Assembly: GCA_947476045.1 (NCBI GenBank)
Contig: CANJNZ010000001.1
Span: 62,001 to 126,000 of the forward strand
DNA: 64,000 nt
Reading direction: 5' to 3'
Source: Chthoniobacteraceae bacterium
GTDB lineage: Bacteria; Verrucomicrobiota; Verrucomicrobiia; Chthoniobacterales; Chthoniobacteraceae
The position numbers were made by a program, and so were the translations under genes. Positions 15,922 to 26,000 of the stretch are shown one piece after another. The notes under the pieces are model-generated. The model saw nothing but the letters and a program-made list of their open reading frames with translations, was not told the DNA's origin and did not search any database. Positions within the stretch are counted from its first letter, which is position 1. Each line of letters opens with the position of its first letter.

Positions 15922-18435
15922 TTAGTTCGCTTTCACTTCGATGTTATCAATCCATGCGCGCTGCTCCTGCGGGCTGAGGGAGTAGATGCCGGGTGAGCCG
16001 TTGGTGTGGGCGAATTTGTCGGCAAGTTCAATGGTCCATGCATCGGGTTCGGTGTCGGCTTTTTTCCACGCCTTGGCGCGGACGGTGCCGCTGCCGTCGG
16101 ACTTCACGTCCACGCGGACTTTGAGGCGATACCACTCGTTCGGCGTGAGGGTGAAGGGCTGGACTTCCTTGATGCGCGCAAGGTTTGAGCTGACTTCGAT
16201 TTCGCGTGCGTTGCCGCGCAGGACGACGAGGTAGCGCTGGTTGATGAGACCGATGTCGGACATCTTGCGTTTGTTGCCCTCGGTGAGCACGTCGGCCTCG
16301 ATGGTGTAGTTCTTCATGTCCGGGTGGCCGATGAAGACCTGTGCGCGCTGAAACAATTTGTGATCAATCGTTTTGCAGAGCGCTTTGTTGTCGCCCTCGC
16401 CGGGAGCCTTGCGCACCTCGAAGCGGAACCGCGCGCCGTTCCATGCGAGCGGCGGATAAGAAAAGGCGGTTGGCTCTTCGATCACGTTCCAATTCGTCGG
16501 GCCGGGCTGCGGCGCTGGCTTGCCGGGTTCGGCAGGCGCGAGCGCGGTGGGTTCGTTACCGATGCCGGGGCCGGTCTTTTCCTTTAACTCGGTGGATTCA
16601 AAATCAATTTTGATCGGGAGGCTCGGCAGCACTTTGCCGCGCATCGTGCCGGTGACTTTTTCGTCGGCCTTGAGCACGGCTTGGAATGCGCCCGCGCTGC
16701 CCGCGGGTTTTGCATCGGCGGTGAGTTTTCCGTTCGCGTCGAAAGTGCCGTTCATCGTGGCTTTCACGAGCGCGGTCGGCGGGATGTAGGTGTCAATTTT
16801 CACACCATCGAGCGCGACGTTTTCGTTGAGCGTGAAACCGAGTGCATCCAATCCACGCACGCGCACCTGCGCGCTCTGCCCGGGACGCAACAGCACTTCA
16901 TTTGGGATGAGCTGGAGCTTTGCTGGGGCGGCAGTTTTTGTGACATCCGGCCATTCAGCGCTCTTCCACTCCACCTTCTTCGCCCCCGCGTTGTCGCCCT
17001 TCTTTCCAAACGCGTAGAGCTTCTTGTCCGTCTGCACGTAGAGCTTGCCGTTGTATGCAATGGGCGAGCCGAAGCAGCGGCCCGTGAGCTTCGTGCGGCT
17101 GAGCACTTCGGCGTCCTTCGCGCCGGGCTTGAAGACCAGGAGTTCGCCGTCGCCGCCATCGTTTTCCGCGCCCGCCGCCTGCCCCTCGGCACCGGCGATG
17201 TAAAAAGCGACGTAGAGTTTTCCATCGGCGAAAAACGGCGAAGACTGCCGCTGCTCAGCACCGAGTTTTTTTCTCCAAAGCACTTCGCCGCTGTCGGCGT
17301 TCACGGCGGCGACTTCACCCGTGCCGCTCACTTCGTAGAGCGTGTTGCCCACGAGGCACGGCGAGCTGGCGAGATTGCCGAGCGGGTTGCGCCATTGTTC
17401 GAGTTCCTTCGGCGAAAAGATGCGCATTCCCGGCGGGACGGCGTTGATCGAGGGAATCGTGGCCTTCGATGTTTCGTCGGCTTTCGGCAGGCGATACGAA
17501 GCAGTGCGGCCCACCTCGGTGGTGTCCACGTTTTCCGACTCGTGCGAAATGATCAGCGAATCCTTGTAGAGAATCGGCGAGGCGTTGATGCCGCCTTTCG
17601 CGCCTGCTTTTGCCGCGGGGAAACGGAACAGCGGGTCGCCGGTGCGCGCATTGATGCACGCGACGGACGAATCGCCGCACGCGGTGAAAAGCACGCGTTT
17701 GCCATCGAGAAACGAGAACGTCGGCTGCGAGAAAGTGTTGTCCTGTGGGCGGTCGGCGGGCGACGAGAGCCAGACGAGTTCACCCGTTTTTTTATCGAAG
17801 GCAAACATGCGGTCGCCCGCCGGGCCGTTCGCGCCCCAGCCGCTCGTGACGCCGCGTGTGATGACCAGTTCGCGGTCAATCGCCGGCGTCGCCGTGCGCG
17901 AGTTTGGGAACGTGAGGCGTCCGTATTCCTCCATCATCGAGTGCTGCCACACGACCTTGCCCTCCGCCGTGAAACACGAGAGCAGCCCCTGCGTGCCTTG
18001 CACGAAAACGTTGCCCGTCTCCGGATCAATCGTCGGCGCGCTCGTCGAATAGCGCAGGTAAATCGTGTCGCTGAGGAAATCGTTTTCCAGATGCTGCCAC
18101 AGCAGCTTCCCCGTCTCCGCGTCGAAGCAACTCACGCCCTCGCGCAGATCCTTGCCCTCGCCCACGTAGCCGTTGATGTAGAGTTTGCCGTTCGCGATCA
18201 CCGGCGTGCTCTGGCCGGGAAAATCCGCCGTCCACAGCGGTTTCTTCGCGTCCACTTTGTCGGGCAGTCCCGTCTCCGGCGAAGTTCCATTTTGATCCGG
18301 CCCGCGCCACGAGAGCCAGCCTGCGACCTTCGCGGCATCAGACTTCGCGGCAGGCGTATCCTTTTTTGCAGCGTGTGAAACGGAGAGCGCGCAGGCGATG
18401 GCGAGTGCGACAGATGGAGCGAGACGGAGCTTCAT
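15922..18435 (-). CDS. Secreted PQQ-like beta-propeller protein with C-terminal extension (second of three)
   Basis: An 837-residue protein from the ATG at 18435, which gives a clean signal peptide (MKLRLAPSVALAIACALSVSHA); the longer start in the ORF track adds an unlikely 23 residues. The N-terminal two-thirds is an eight-blade-like propeller with blades such as KLYINGYVGEGKDL, NVFVQGTQGLLSCF and KLYVQTDKKLYAF and intervening F-D-x-x-T-G-K/E-L-x-W turns. After about residue 500 an immunoglobulin-like region (LLRPGQSAQVRVRGLDALG) and a jelly-roll, LamG/DUF1080-like region (NYTIEADVLTEGN ... AWIDNIEVK) follow. It is divergent from the MarR gene. Function unknown; extracellular carbohydrate or electron-transfer roles are both possible. 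Confidence 0.85.
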   Translation of the reverse strand: MKLRLAPSVALAIACALSVSHAAKKDTPAAKSDAAKVAGWLSWRGPDQNGTSPETGLPDKVDAKKPLWTADFPGQSTPVIANGKLYINGYVGEGKDLREGVSCFDAETGKLLWQHLENDFLSDTIYLRYSTSAPTIDPETGNVFVQGTQGLLSCFTAEGKVVWQHSMMEEYGRLTFPNSRTATPAIDRELVITRGVTSGWGANGPAGDRMFAFDKKTGELVWLSSPADRPQDNTFSQPTFSFLDGKRVLFTACGDSSVACINARTGDPLFRFPAAKAGAKGGINASPILYKDSLIISHESENVDTTEVGRTASYRLPKADETSKATIPSINAVPPGMRIFSPKELEQWRNPLGNLASSPCLVGNTLYEVSGTGEVAAVNADSGEVLWRKKLGAEQRQSSPFFADGKLYVAFYIAGAEGQAAGAENDGGDGELLVFKPGAKDAEVLSRTKLTGRCFGSPIAYNGKLYVQTDKKLYAFGKKGDNAGAKKVEWKSAEWPDVTKTAAPAKLQLIPNEVLLRPGQSAQVRVRGLDALGFTLNENVALDGVKIDTYIPPTALVKATMNGTFDANGKLTADAKPAGSAGAFQAVLKADEKVTGTMRGKVLPSLPIKIDFESTELKEKTGPGIGNEPTALAPAEPGKPAPQPGPTNWNVIEEPTAFSYPPLAWNGARFRFEVRKAPGEGDNKALCKTIDHKLFQRAQVFIGHPDMKNYTIEADVLTEGNKRKMSDIGLINQRYLVVLRGNAREIEVSSNLARIKEVQPFTLTPNEWYRLKVRVDVKSDGSGTVRAKAWKKADTEPDAWTIELADKFAHTNGSPGIYSLSPQEQRAWIDNIEVKAN

Positions 18436-18503
18436 GGCGATAAACGGCGCGGGGTTTGTCGCGCCAGTGGCGAGCGGTGTAGTTCGCAGAAAAGGGAGAG
18501 TCA

Positions 18504-18522
18504 AATACTACTTACACGTATT
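18504..18522. promoter_or_regulatory. Candidate MarR operator in the divergent propeller/MarR promoter region
   Basis: The imperfect palindrome AATAC-N9-GTATT lies within the AT-rich stretch AATACTACTTACACGTATTA, the only AT-rich block between the two divergent starts. Its size and place fit autoregulation by the adjacent MarR protein; the binding itself is inferred. Confidence 0.35.
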
Positions 18523-18590
18523 ATTTTTCACCCGCCTCCCTCTCGCGGCAAACCTTGCCAGCGCGTGCGGCTTCCTCTTTCCTCCGCACC

Positions 18591-19055
18591 ATGCCAGACG
18601 ACCCATCGCCCGCTCCCAATTCGCCTCGCCGCCTGCCTCCGCTGCTCCGGCGCGCGTGGTATTCGCTCAATCAGGTCTTCCGCCAGCGCATCGCCCACCT
18701 CGGCCTCACGCCCGACCAATACAGCATCCTGCGCTGGCTCAGCGAAGGCGACCCGCGCGGCCTCACCCAGCAGACCATCACCTACCTCATGGCCAGCGAC
18801 CCCAACACCATCACCTCCACCCTTCAGCGCATGGAAAAAAGCGGCCTCATCTCCCGCAACGCCCACGAGAGCGACAAACGCGCCCGCCGCGTCCGCATCG
18901 AAGCCGCCGGACGCCGCATCTTCGCCCAGGCCTTCGACGTGGCCAAAGCCCTCCAATCCGAAACCCTCGACGCCCTCCCCAAATCCAGACGCGAACGCTT
19001 CCTAAAAGACCTCGAACTCATCGCCGACGCGTGTGCGGCTGCGCAGCAAAAGTAG
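18591..19055 (+). CDS. MarR-family transcriptional regulator
   Basis: A 154-residue protein from the ATG at 18591 (MPDDPSPAP...); the ORF track's start at 18555 adds 12 residues. The winged helix-turn-helix is visible as LGLTPDQYSILRWLSEGD, then LTQQTITYLMASDPNTIT as recognition helix, GLISRNAHESDKRARRVRI as wing, and a C-terminal dimerisation helix. MarR proteins are usually autorepressors relieved by phenolic or acidic ligands. The gene is divergent from the propeller-MFS-ligase group and the most likely regulator of it. Confidence 0.88.
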   Translation: MPDDPSPAPNSPRRLPPLLRRAWYSLNQVFRQRIAHLGLTPDQYSILRWLSEGDPRGLTQQTITYLMASDPNTITSTLQRMEKSGLISRNAHESDKRARRVRIEAAGRRIFAQAFDVAKALQSETLDALPKSRRERFLKDLELIADACAAAQQK

Positions 19056-19122
19056 AATTAAAAACCTGCCTGCCCGATCGATAGGCTGTGTGATATGGTA
19101 AGTTTCCTTTTGACGGTAGAAC

Positions 19123-20523
19123 GTGCGGTCCTTATCAAAAGACATGGCATCCTTTGGATCCAAATCTTCCTCAAGTGCTGTTTGTCGGTTTTTCAGCCGC
19201 TCAGGCGTTTTTGCGATTCTCATCGCTAGTTGCTTTCTCTGCCCGTGCACAAAAGCCCAGCAAGTTGACCAGATACTAGGGGTCGATATGGCCAGGGAAA
19301 ATGGAGTATTAAAAGTTCCCGTCCATATTAACGGTGTCATTTCACTAAAGTTCGTAATCGATAGCGGAGCATCTGAAGTTCAGATCTCAAAAGACGTATT
19401 TCTTACACTGATCCGTGCTGAGACAATCGGGGAACAGGATTTTCTCCCCGGCAAGACCTTTGTTCTCGCTGATGGAACAAAGGTGAAAAGCGACCGGTTT
19501 ATCTTACGTTCGATAAAAGTTGGTGAATCAACCTTTTCGAATATTGAGGCAAGTGTCGGTGGCTTGGATGCCGCGCTTCTTCTAGGGCAAAGCTTTTTGT
19601 CACGATTCAATGAGTGGAAAATCGACAACAAGAACCAAAAGCTAATTTTGACTGCACCGCAATCAGCCCATCTAAGCGTGCCTGCTTTACCGCCTGCCGT
19701 TCCAGCACCCGTGATCCCGGAGCCAAAAACAGACCCAGCCGATCCGAAATCACACCCGCCCTACCACACCCGCCTTTCGCTCAAGAAAGTCGTCAACAAA
19801 CCATTCCGCCTGCTCTTGATGTCCTATGACACCAACAAAGCTGGCAAGGTGGAAAGTGTGCAGGTCACCACCACAAACCGCAGTGGTATATTCTTTTCTG
19901 TTCCGCTCGGCGAACACATCCCCGACACACGCTTCCAGACAGTGTCCTTCGAGAAAAAAGAAGCGCCCGATGTTGATAATACAAAGAAAGACGTTTCCGA
20001 ACTCACCATCATCAATAAAGAAACAAAGGAAAAGCTTGTGCTTGTCCTCGGTGTCGTGCGCGACTCGCCCGAGATCTCGCCCGAGAGTTTCATCGTCCTC
20101 CAATATCTCTGGGTTGGGCCGGATGGGTGGAAAACGCCCGACATGAATTTAAAGAAAGGTGCTACATTCAAGCTTCTGCCTGAGCTTAAAACAACCTACA
20201 AGGTGACTGAAATCAAGGCACCTAATCCGAAAAATGGTCAGCTTGGCGAAGCGCAAATTCAGCTACCTAATGGGGAAACGATTACTTTGAGGGAAACGAT
20301 TGCTTTGCATTCCACCAAACCAGCGACGGCGGCTCCCGCTGCACCGAAGACCGTGATCACCATTACCAAATTGGTGACAGTGCAACTTCGATTCGGACGC
20401 GTGCCACTGACTCCCGGAACGCGTGTGCGCTTCATCGGAATTGAAGGGCCGAACGTGCGCGTGAATTTAAACGGCAACGAGATCGTCGTGCCATCTGCCG
20501 CAACCGATGTGGATGCTCCTTAG
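19123..20523 (+). CDS. Secreted retropepsin-like aspartyl protease with novel C-terminal region
   Basis: A 466-residue protein. A signal peptide (GVFAILIASCFLCPCTKAQ) is followed by a clan AA aspartic protease domain: catalytic D80 in FVIDSGAS, the flap-like ADGTKVKSDRF, and the closing LLLGQSFLSRFNEWKID. Single-domain bacterial retropepsins act as dimers. After residue 190 a Pro-rich linker leads to two regions I do not recognise (FFSVPLGEHIPDTRFQ and VTVQLRFGRVPLTPG), possibly OB- or SH3-like beta domains. The base composition is visibly lower in GC than its neighbours, a hint of transfer. It stands alone between the MarR gene and a convergent propeller gene. Confidence 0.75.
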   Translation: MRSLSKDMASFGSKSSSSAVCRFFSRSGVFAILIASCFLCPCTKAQQVDQILGVDMARENGVLKVPVHINGVISLKFVIDSGASEVQISKDVFLTLIRAETIGEQDFLPGKTFVLADGTKVKSDRFILRSIKVGESTFSNIEASVGGLDAALLLGQSFLSRFNEWKIDNKNQKLILTAPQSAHLSVPALPPAVPAPVIPEPKTDPADPKSHPPYHTRLSLKKVVNKPFRLLLMSYDTNKAGKVESVQVTTTNRSGIFFSVPLGEHIPDTRFQTVSFEKKEAPDVDNTKKDVSELTIINKETKEKLVLVLGVVRDSPEISPESFIVLQYLWVGPDGWKTPDMNLKKGATFKLLPELKTTYKVTEIKAPNPKNGQLGEAQIQLPNGETITLRETIALHSTKPATAAPAAPKTVITITKLVTVQLRFGRVPLTPGTRVRFIGIEGPNVRVNLNGNEIVVPSAATDVDAP

Positions 20524-20668
20524 CCATCAACTCGCCAACCTCAGCGCCGTGTGCCATTTCCACGTTGCCTCAACAAAATGATAGACAAGGGAAGATGAGA
20601 TTATTTCTAACTCAGTCGGGCGACGGGCCAGTGGCATCGTAGCGCAGAAAGCTAAGCAGATTTACCGA

Positions 20669-21922
20669 CTACTTCGCCCGCAAATCCACGCAGGCTGCTT
20701 CCTTGGTGCTGCGGATGAAGGCGAGGCCGTTGGCGACGACGGGGGTGGTCCAGCATTTGCCTTCGAGGACTTTGGCGCGGGCGAGTTCGGTATAGGCGTC
20801 GGGTTTGGCGGCGAAGGCGACGAGTTCACCGGCGTCGCTGAGTGCGAGCACGGTGCCGCCGGCGGTGAGGACGACGTGGCCGGGGCCGAAGCCGTCCTTT
20901 TCCCACTTCACCGTGCCATCGGGAAGCGTGGCGCATTTCACGGGGCCGGAGCCGTATTTTTTGAACTGGAACATGCCGTAGAGATTGCCGCCGAAGAGCA
21001 CGGGCGTGCTCCAGTGGTTGGCGATTTGTTTGTCGCCGGGGACGCGCATGACTTGCTCGGCTTTCCACTCGGTGCCGGTCTTGGTGATTTTAAACGCCGC
21101 CGCGCCGATGCCGTAGCCTGCGCTGCAATAGACGAGGTCGCCCGCGACGACGGGGCTGGCTGCGGTGCTGACGTTGTATTTGAAATCGGCGTGCCAGAGC
21201 TGGGCGAGCGTCTTCGGGTCGAGCGCGCAAAGGCCGCTCTGCATGAAAAAGATGATCTGTCGCTGGCCGAGGATGGTGGCCGCGACGGGCGTGGCGTGTG
21301 TCATTTGCTCGTCGCCGGATTTGGCGATCACGGCGCCGGTCTGGGGATTGATGGCGAGGAAGCTCTGGCCCGCTCCGCCGCCGGTGACGTAAAGCACGCC
21401 GCCTTCGAGCAGCGGGCTGGCGGCGTTGGACCAACTGATGTTGCGCCCGGCGTGTTCTTTCATGATGTCGCGCTTCCACACGGGCTTGCCGGTGGCGGCG
21501 TCGAAGGCGTGCAGCGCGAGGTCGCTGTGCATGGCGATGACGAGATTCCCCGCGACCGTGGGTGAACTGCGCGGGCCGTCGCCGCCTTTGTTTTCAGCAG
21601 TGCCCGAATCGCCGCCGCCGCCGTATTTCGCGGAGCCGAGTTCGGCGCTCCAAAGATCTTTGCCGGTCATCACATCGCGGGCGACGAGCACTTCATTCTG
21701 AGCGTGGCCTTCGATCGTGAAGCATTTGTTCCCCGCCACGGCGAATGAGCTAAAGCCGGTTCCGCCCTGCACTTTCCAAAGCACCTTGGGGCCGGCGTTC
21801 CATGTGGTGTTGATTTTGTCGGGCGTGCTGCCGTCGCCAGCGGGGCCGCGATATTGCGGCCAGTCGGCGGCGTGGAGCGATGCGGTGAGAGTGCAGATGG
21901 CGAGGAGTGTGTGGAGTTTCAT
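20669..21922 (-). CDS. Secreted PQQ-like beta-propeller protein (third of three)
   Basis: A 417-residue protein with a signal peptide (MKLHTLLAICTLTASLHA) followed immediately by ADWPQYRGPAGDGSTPD, the typical start of verrucomicrobial and planctomycete PQQ-like proteins. Blades include GNKCFTIEGHAQNEVLVARD, NLVIAMHSDLALHAFDAATG and LVYCSAGYGIGAAAF. It is about the size of BamB-like eight-blade propellers and lacks the C-terminal extension of its larger neighbour. It heads a minus-strand group with its own promoter upstream of 21922 or read-through from the cytochrome b562-like gene. Confidence 0.85.
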   Translation of the reverse strand: MKLHTLLAICTLTASLHAADWPQYRGPAGDGSTPDKINTTWNAGPKVLWKVQGGTGFSSFAVAGNKCFTIEGHAQNEVLVARDVMTGKDLWSAELGSAKYGGGGDSGTAENKGGDGPRSSPTVAGNLVIAMHSDLALHAFDAATGKPVWKRDIMKEHAGRNISWSNAASPLLEGGVLYVTGGGAGQSFLAINPQTGAVIAKSGDEQMTHATPVAATILGQRQIIFFMQSGLCALDPKTLAQLWHADFKYNVSTAASPVVAGDLVYCSAGYGIGAAAFKITKTGTEWKAEQVMRVPGDKQIANHWSTPVLFGGNLYGMFQFKKYGSGPVKCATLPDGTVKWEKDGFGPGHVVLTAGGTVLALSDAGELVAFAAKPDAYTELARAKVLEGKCWTTPVVANGLAFIRSTKEAACVDLRAK

Positions 21923-21964
21923 GAGGTGAATTTTGGAAGTGATGATGTGGTTGTGAATGAGAAA

Positions 21965-22234
21965 TTATTTCGCATCGCCGGGCCATGCGCCGACGGCTCC
22001 TTTGCCTGGCGATTTTTCGATGGGCTCGTTCGTCGGGTCGCTGAGCGAAAGCAGGATGCTCTTTGCGCGATCCGAGGAGCCGCGTGCGAGTTCCTTCAGC
22101 GCCTCGCGAAATGCGGCGAGCCGGAAGTCCGCTTCGCCGGTGCCCCGATCCATGCGGTCGAGGAACGCGCCGAGATCAATGAGCTTCGCGCGTGCGTCCA
22201 TGAAGTAGAGGTCGAGCAGTTCGTTGCGAGTCAT
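21965..22234 (-). CDS. Hypothetical small helical protein
   Basis: An 89-residue protein from the ATG at 22234 (MTRNELLDLYFMDARAKLIDLGAFLDRMDR); the ORF track's longer start adds an unlikely Arg-rich prefix. It is predicted mostly helical, with the acidic/hydrophobic pattern FREALKELARGSSDRAKSILLSLSD and a Gly/Pro tail ending in GDAK. No signal peptide. I do not recognise the family. It is 42 bp upstream of the third propeller gene and 96 bp downstream of the cytochrome b562-like gene, so the three may be co-transcribed. Confidence 0.65.
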   Translation of the reverse strand: MTRNELLDLYFMDARAKLIDLGAFLDRMDRGTGEADFRLAAFREALKELARGSSDRAKSILLSLSDPTNEPIEKSPGKGAVGAWPGDAK

Positions 22235-22330
22235 GCGCGGAGGCTGGCGGATTTTGCGCCGGGACGCAAGAAGGGCGGCGCACTCATCGCACGCCGCCCC
22301 TCGAAATGTGCGCGTCACAGCGCGGTGGGA

Positions 22331-22747
22331 CTAGTCCTCCTTCTTGAATTTCTTATGGCCTTCTTTTTTGCTCTTGGTGAGTTTTTCCATCGCCTTGGTG
22401 GCTTCATCGGCCTTGCCGTCGGCGATTGCCGCGCGGAGTTCTTCGAGGGTCTTGAGCGACTCCTGCATCGCGGCTTTGTAGTCGGCCAGAAATTTTTCCT
22501 TATCCGCCGCAGGCACGTCCTTCGCCATCGCGGGTTCGAGCGTGAGCGCCTTTTCCATGGCGGCTTTCGCGTCGGCGAGCTTGGCGAGATTTACGTCCTT
22601 TTGAGCGGGGTCGGCAATCGCGCGGTTCACGGATTTGACGGCCTTGTTGACTTTGTCCATTTCCTTGCCGAGCGGCGTATCCTCTTCGGCGAAAACCGGA
22701 GTGGCTATGGCTGCAACGGCGAACACAGTGGCGAGTAGGTATTTCAT
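22331..22747 (-). CDS. Periplasmic cytochrome b562-like four-helix protein
   Basis: A 138-residue protein. A signal peptide (MKYLLATVFAVAAIATPVFA) is followed by about 118 charged helical residues. The pattern fits cytochrome b562: a Met near the mature N-terminus (GKEMDKVNKAVKSVN, like NMETLNDNLK), a third helix with FLADYKAAMQESLKTLEEL, and a His near the C-terminus (KLTKSKKEGHKKF, like QLKTTRNAYHQKY). Met and His are the haem b ligands in that family; there is no CxxCH. If correct, it could be a soluble electron carrier for the neighbouring PQQ-type propellers. Sequence identity is low, so this is a fold-level call. Confidence 0.6.
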   Translation of the reverse strand: MKYLLATVFAVAAIATPVFAEEDTPLGKEMDKVNKAVKSVNRAIADPAQKDVNLAKLADAKAAMEKALTLEPAMAKDVPAADKEKFLADYKAAMQESLKTLEELRAAIADGKADEATKAMEKLTKSKKEGHKKFKKED

Positions 22748-23044
22748 TGTTTTTTTGTAGGTTTGTTTTCGATTCGCGCCCGCATTTGAGTAGACGCGTT
22801 GTCGTATTGATAGACGAGAAGGGCGGTATCTTAGTCAAAGTTTCTTTTTCCGGTGAAAAAAGACGCTGGGGCGTCGGCGGTCTCCCCGCCGCTCATTGAG
22901 CGGGCACATGGCCTGCTTAAGGTCAATGAACAATGGGGTTCATTACTCTAGTCAAAACCAGACGCCAGACGCCAGGCAGCAGGCGTGCAAGCGGAGCGTC
23001 GCGAGGCGCGCACGACTCTGTTTTGAACACGTGCGCGCCGCATC
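22748..23044. other. Intergenic region upstream of the autotransporter-repeat gene
   Basis: 297 bp without a convincing gene. It contains a CGGCGG/CCGCCG hairpin at 22875-22891 without a T-run, and a short inverted repeat TGAAC-AATGG-GGTTCA around 22927-22942. Promoters for both flanking divergent genes are expected here, but none is clear. Confidence 0.5.
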
Positions 23045-26000
23045 GTGCTGGCTACAGGTTTTCTGCTCGGCCTTGCGCCGAATCTTTATCCCGTCACCCG
23101 CACTTGGGACGGCGGCGGCGGCGATTCCAACATCACCACAGGGCTAAACTGGGTGGGAGATGTCGCCCCTGTGAGTGGAGACAGTTTATACTTCGCCGGC
23201 TCGCTCCGTCTCACTCCGCTACTCAATAGCAACCTCTCCGTCAGCCGGTTGACTTTCAACAGTGGCGCAGGCGCGTTCGTGTTGGGCGGGACTGGAATTT
23301 ACACAGTCAATAAGAACGGAATAACCAACAGCAGCACGAACACACAGACCATCGGGAATGCAATCGCGCTGAGCCGCAGCCAGTCTTGGAATGCAGCGAG
23401 TGGAGACTTGGTCATCACAGGTGCCGTCAATACATCGGGCAGGAAAATCACTTTCAACGGTGGCAAAAACTCCACGCTCACAAATGTGGTTTCGGGAACC
23501 GGCAACATCACACAAAGCGGTGTCGGTGCCCTCACGCTCAGCGGCTCCAACACCTACAGCGGAGGCACCTCGCTGAGCGCCGGGACACTCATCATCGGCA
23601 GCAACACCGCGCTGGGCACGGGAGCTTTGACCATCACCGCCGGAACGCTCGCCGCCAACGGCACTGCACGCACTTTGACAAACACGAATACCGTCAACGG
23701 GAGTTTCACTTTCAACAGTCCGTCGGACCTCACGCTTTCCGGCACAGCGGCACTCGGAGTCAACGCCACAGTCACCGTCAGCGGAGTTGGTGCGCTGACC
23801 TTCGGCGGGATCGTTAGCGGCAGCACGCGCATCCTGACCAAGGCGGGCACAGGCACGCTCGTGCTCAACAACGCAAACACTTACAGCGGCGGCACCGTGG
23901 TGAACGCCGGATCGCTCGTCATCGGAAATGCGCAGGCACTCGGGACTGGCACGGCCACTTTCGGCACAATGACGGTCAGCGCGACAGGCAGCGCGAAGTT
24001 TATCACCAACACTGTGCAACTCACGGGGAACACCACGTTTGGCGGCACGACCGACATGACGTTCAACACGGGAACAACCCTCACAGGTTCGCGGACTGTG
24101 ACCGTGAACAGCGCAAACGTAATCCTCAACGGCATCGTCAGCGGGACCGGATTCGCACTCAGTAAATCCGGCACGGGAACGCTTACACTCGGCGGCACTT
24201 CATCCAATACATTCAGCGGCGGGGCCAATGTGAACGATGGTGTTCTGCTGCTTTCCAAAAGCGCGACCATCAACGCCTTTTCCGGCTCACTCGTCATCGG
24301 TGATGGAAGTGGCGCATCACGTTCGGCCATTGCGCGGCTGAATCAAATCAATCAAATCCCCGACGCGAGCGGCGTGACTCTCGCCAGCGACGGGATGCTC
24401 GACCTGCAAACATTCACGGACACCGTCGCAAGTATCACCGCCAACGGCGGCGTCATCACCGGCACGGGAACCGGACGTCTCGACCTCGGCGGAAACATCA
24501 CCGTAAACGGCACCGGCTCGCTCGCCACTTTGATCGAAGCAGCGCTAGGGCTGAATGCGTCGCGCACCTTTCTCGTGAACGACAACTCTGTTTTGGGCGA
24601 TGCAGACCTCACCATCTCCGGACTCATTTCCAACGGCAGCGCAGTGAGTGGACTCACCAAATCCGGCCTCGGCACGCTCCTGCTCAGCGGAGCAAACACC
24701 TTCAGCGGTGGCACCACACTTCTCAACGGCACCGTGCTCATGGACTCTTCAACCATCGGCTCCATCACCAGCGGCCCGGTGGGAACAGGCACCGTCCTCC
24801 TCGGCGACACCGCCGGCACCAACAGCGCGGGATTGCTCTTCTCCACCTCCAGCGGACGCAGCATTTCGAATCCCATCACTGTTCGCGCTGGCAGCACGGG
24901 CAGTCGCACCCTTGGCGGTTTGAACACCTCGGGTTCGAACACGTTCAGTTCTCCCATCACGCTGAACACATCCGCCCTTCTCAGTGCCGCAACTGGCGGG
25001 CAGGTGCAGTTTACAGGTGTGCTTTCCGGCGGCGGCGGAGTGACGAAAACGGGGACGGGGACCGTCATTTTCACCAACGCAAACACACTCACCGGCGCAC
25101 TGGTTGTGCAGTCGGGAGCACTTAATCTCTCGGGTGTAAACGGACGCCTGACCGCCATCCCGTCGATCACGATAAAATCGGGGGCGTCGCTGACGCTGGA
25201 CAATACTTCTGGCGAAAATTTCACACGTATCCCGGTCGGCGCTCCAATCACGCTGAATGCGGGCGAAATCAAATTCATATCCAGCACAAACAACTCAAGC
25301 CAGCTGGCGGGCACCCTCAACGTGACGGGCGCTCCATCGGCTGTGACAGTCGTTCACAACGGCACGGCACTGCAAAGCACGGCACTGACATTCAGTTCGC
25401 TAGGAACCATCTCACCCGGAGCGAGTGCAAACTTTACCGGTATCGGCGGAGCACTCGGCGCCGGGCTTTACGGACCGCATGTTTTCATCACAGGCCAGGC
25501 CATTGGAATCATGGGTTCGTGGGCGCGCGTCGGCTCCGATTTTGCCGAATACACCGTGGATGGCGTCCATACCTTCAGCAACTACTACACGGGCAGCGAC
25601 GGCATCAACGTCAACAACACCACAAAATATGTCATTCTGGACAGCTTTTCACCGTCCGGTGCCTACACGCTGACAAGGGCCGGAACGACGACCGACGGCG
25701 GCTTGAAGACCACCGACATCGCGCTCGTGGATTTGGGGTCTGATTCAAGCCGCGCGCTCAATCTTTTCAGCGGAGGACTCATCAAGAGCGGTGCACCGGA
25801 TACAGTAATCAGCGGATTGGGAAGACTCACCGCCGGCGGCACTGTGACCACAACCTTGAGTGTCAGCGTCGAGGCCGCGCGGACGCTGACCATATCCGCT
25901 CCAATCATCAATAACGCGGGAGCCAATGGCATTTATGGCGACGCAGATGACGGGGTGGTTTCATTGCTCAAGAACGACGCAGGGCTGCTCATCCTATCGG

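Noticed and set aside
16681-18378. 565-residue plus-strand ORF
   Set aside because: Shadow of the second propeller gene; no recognisable motif.
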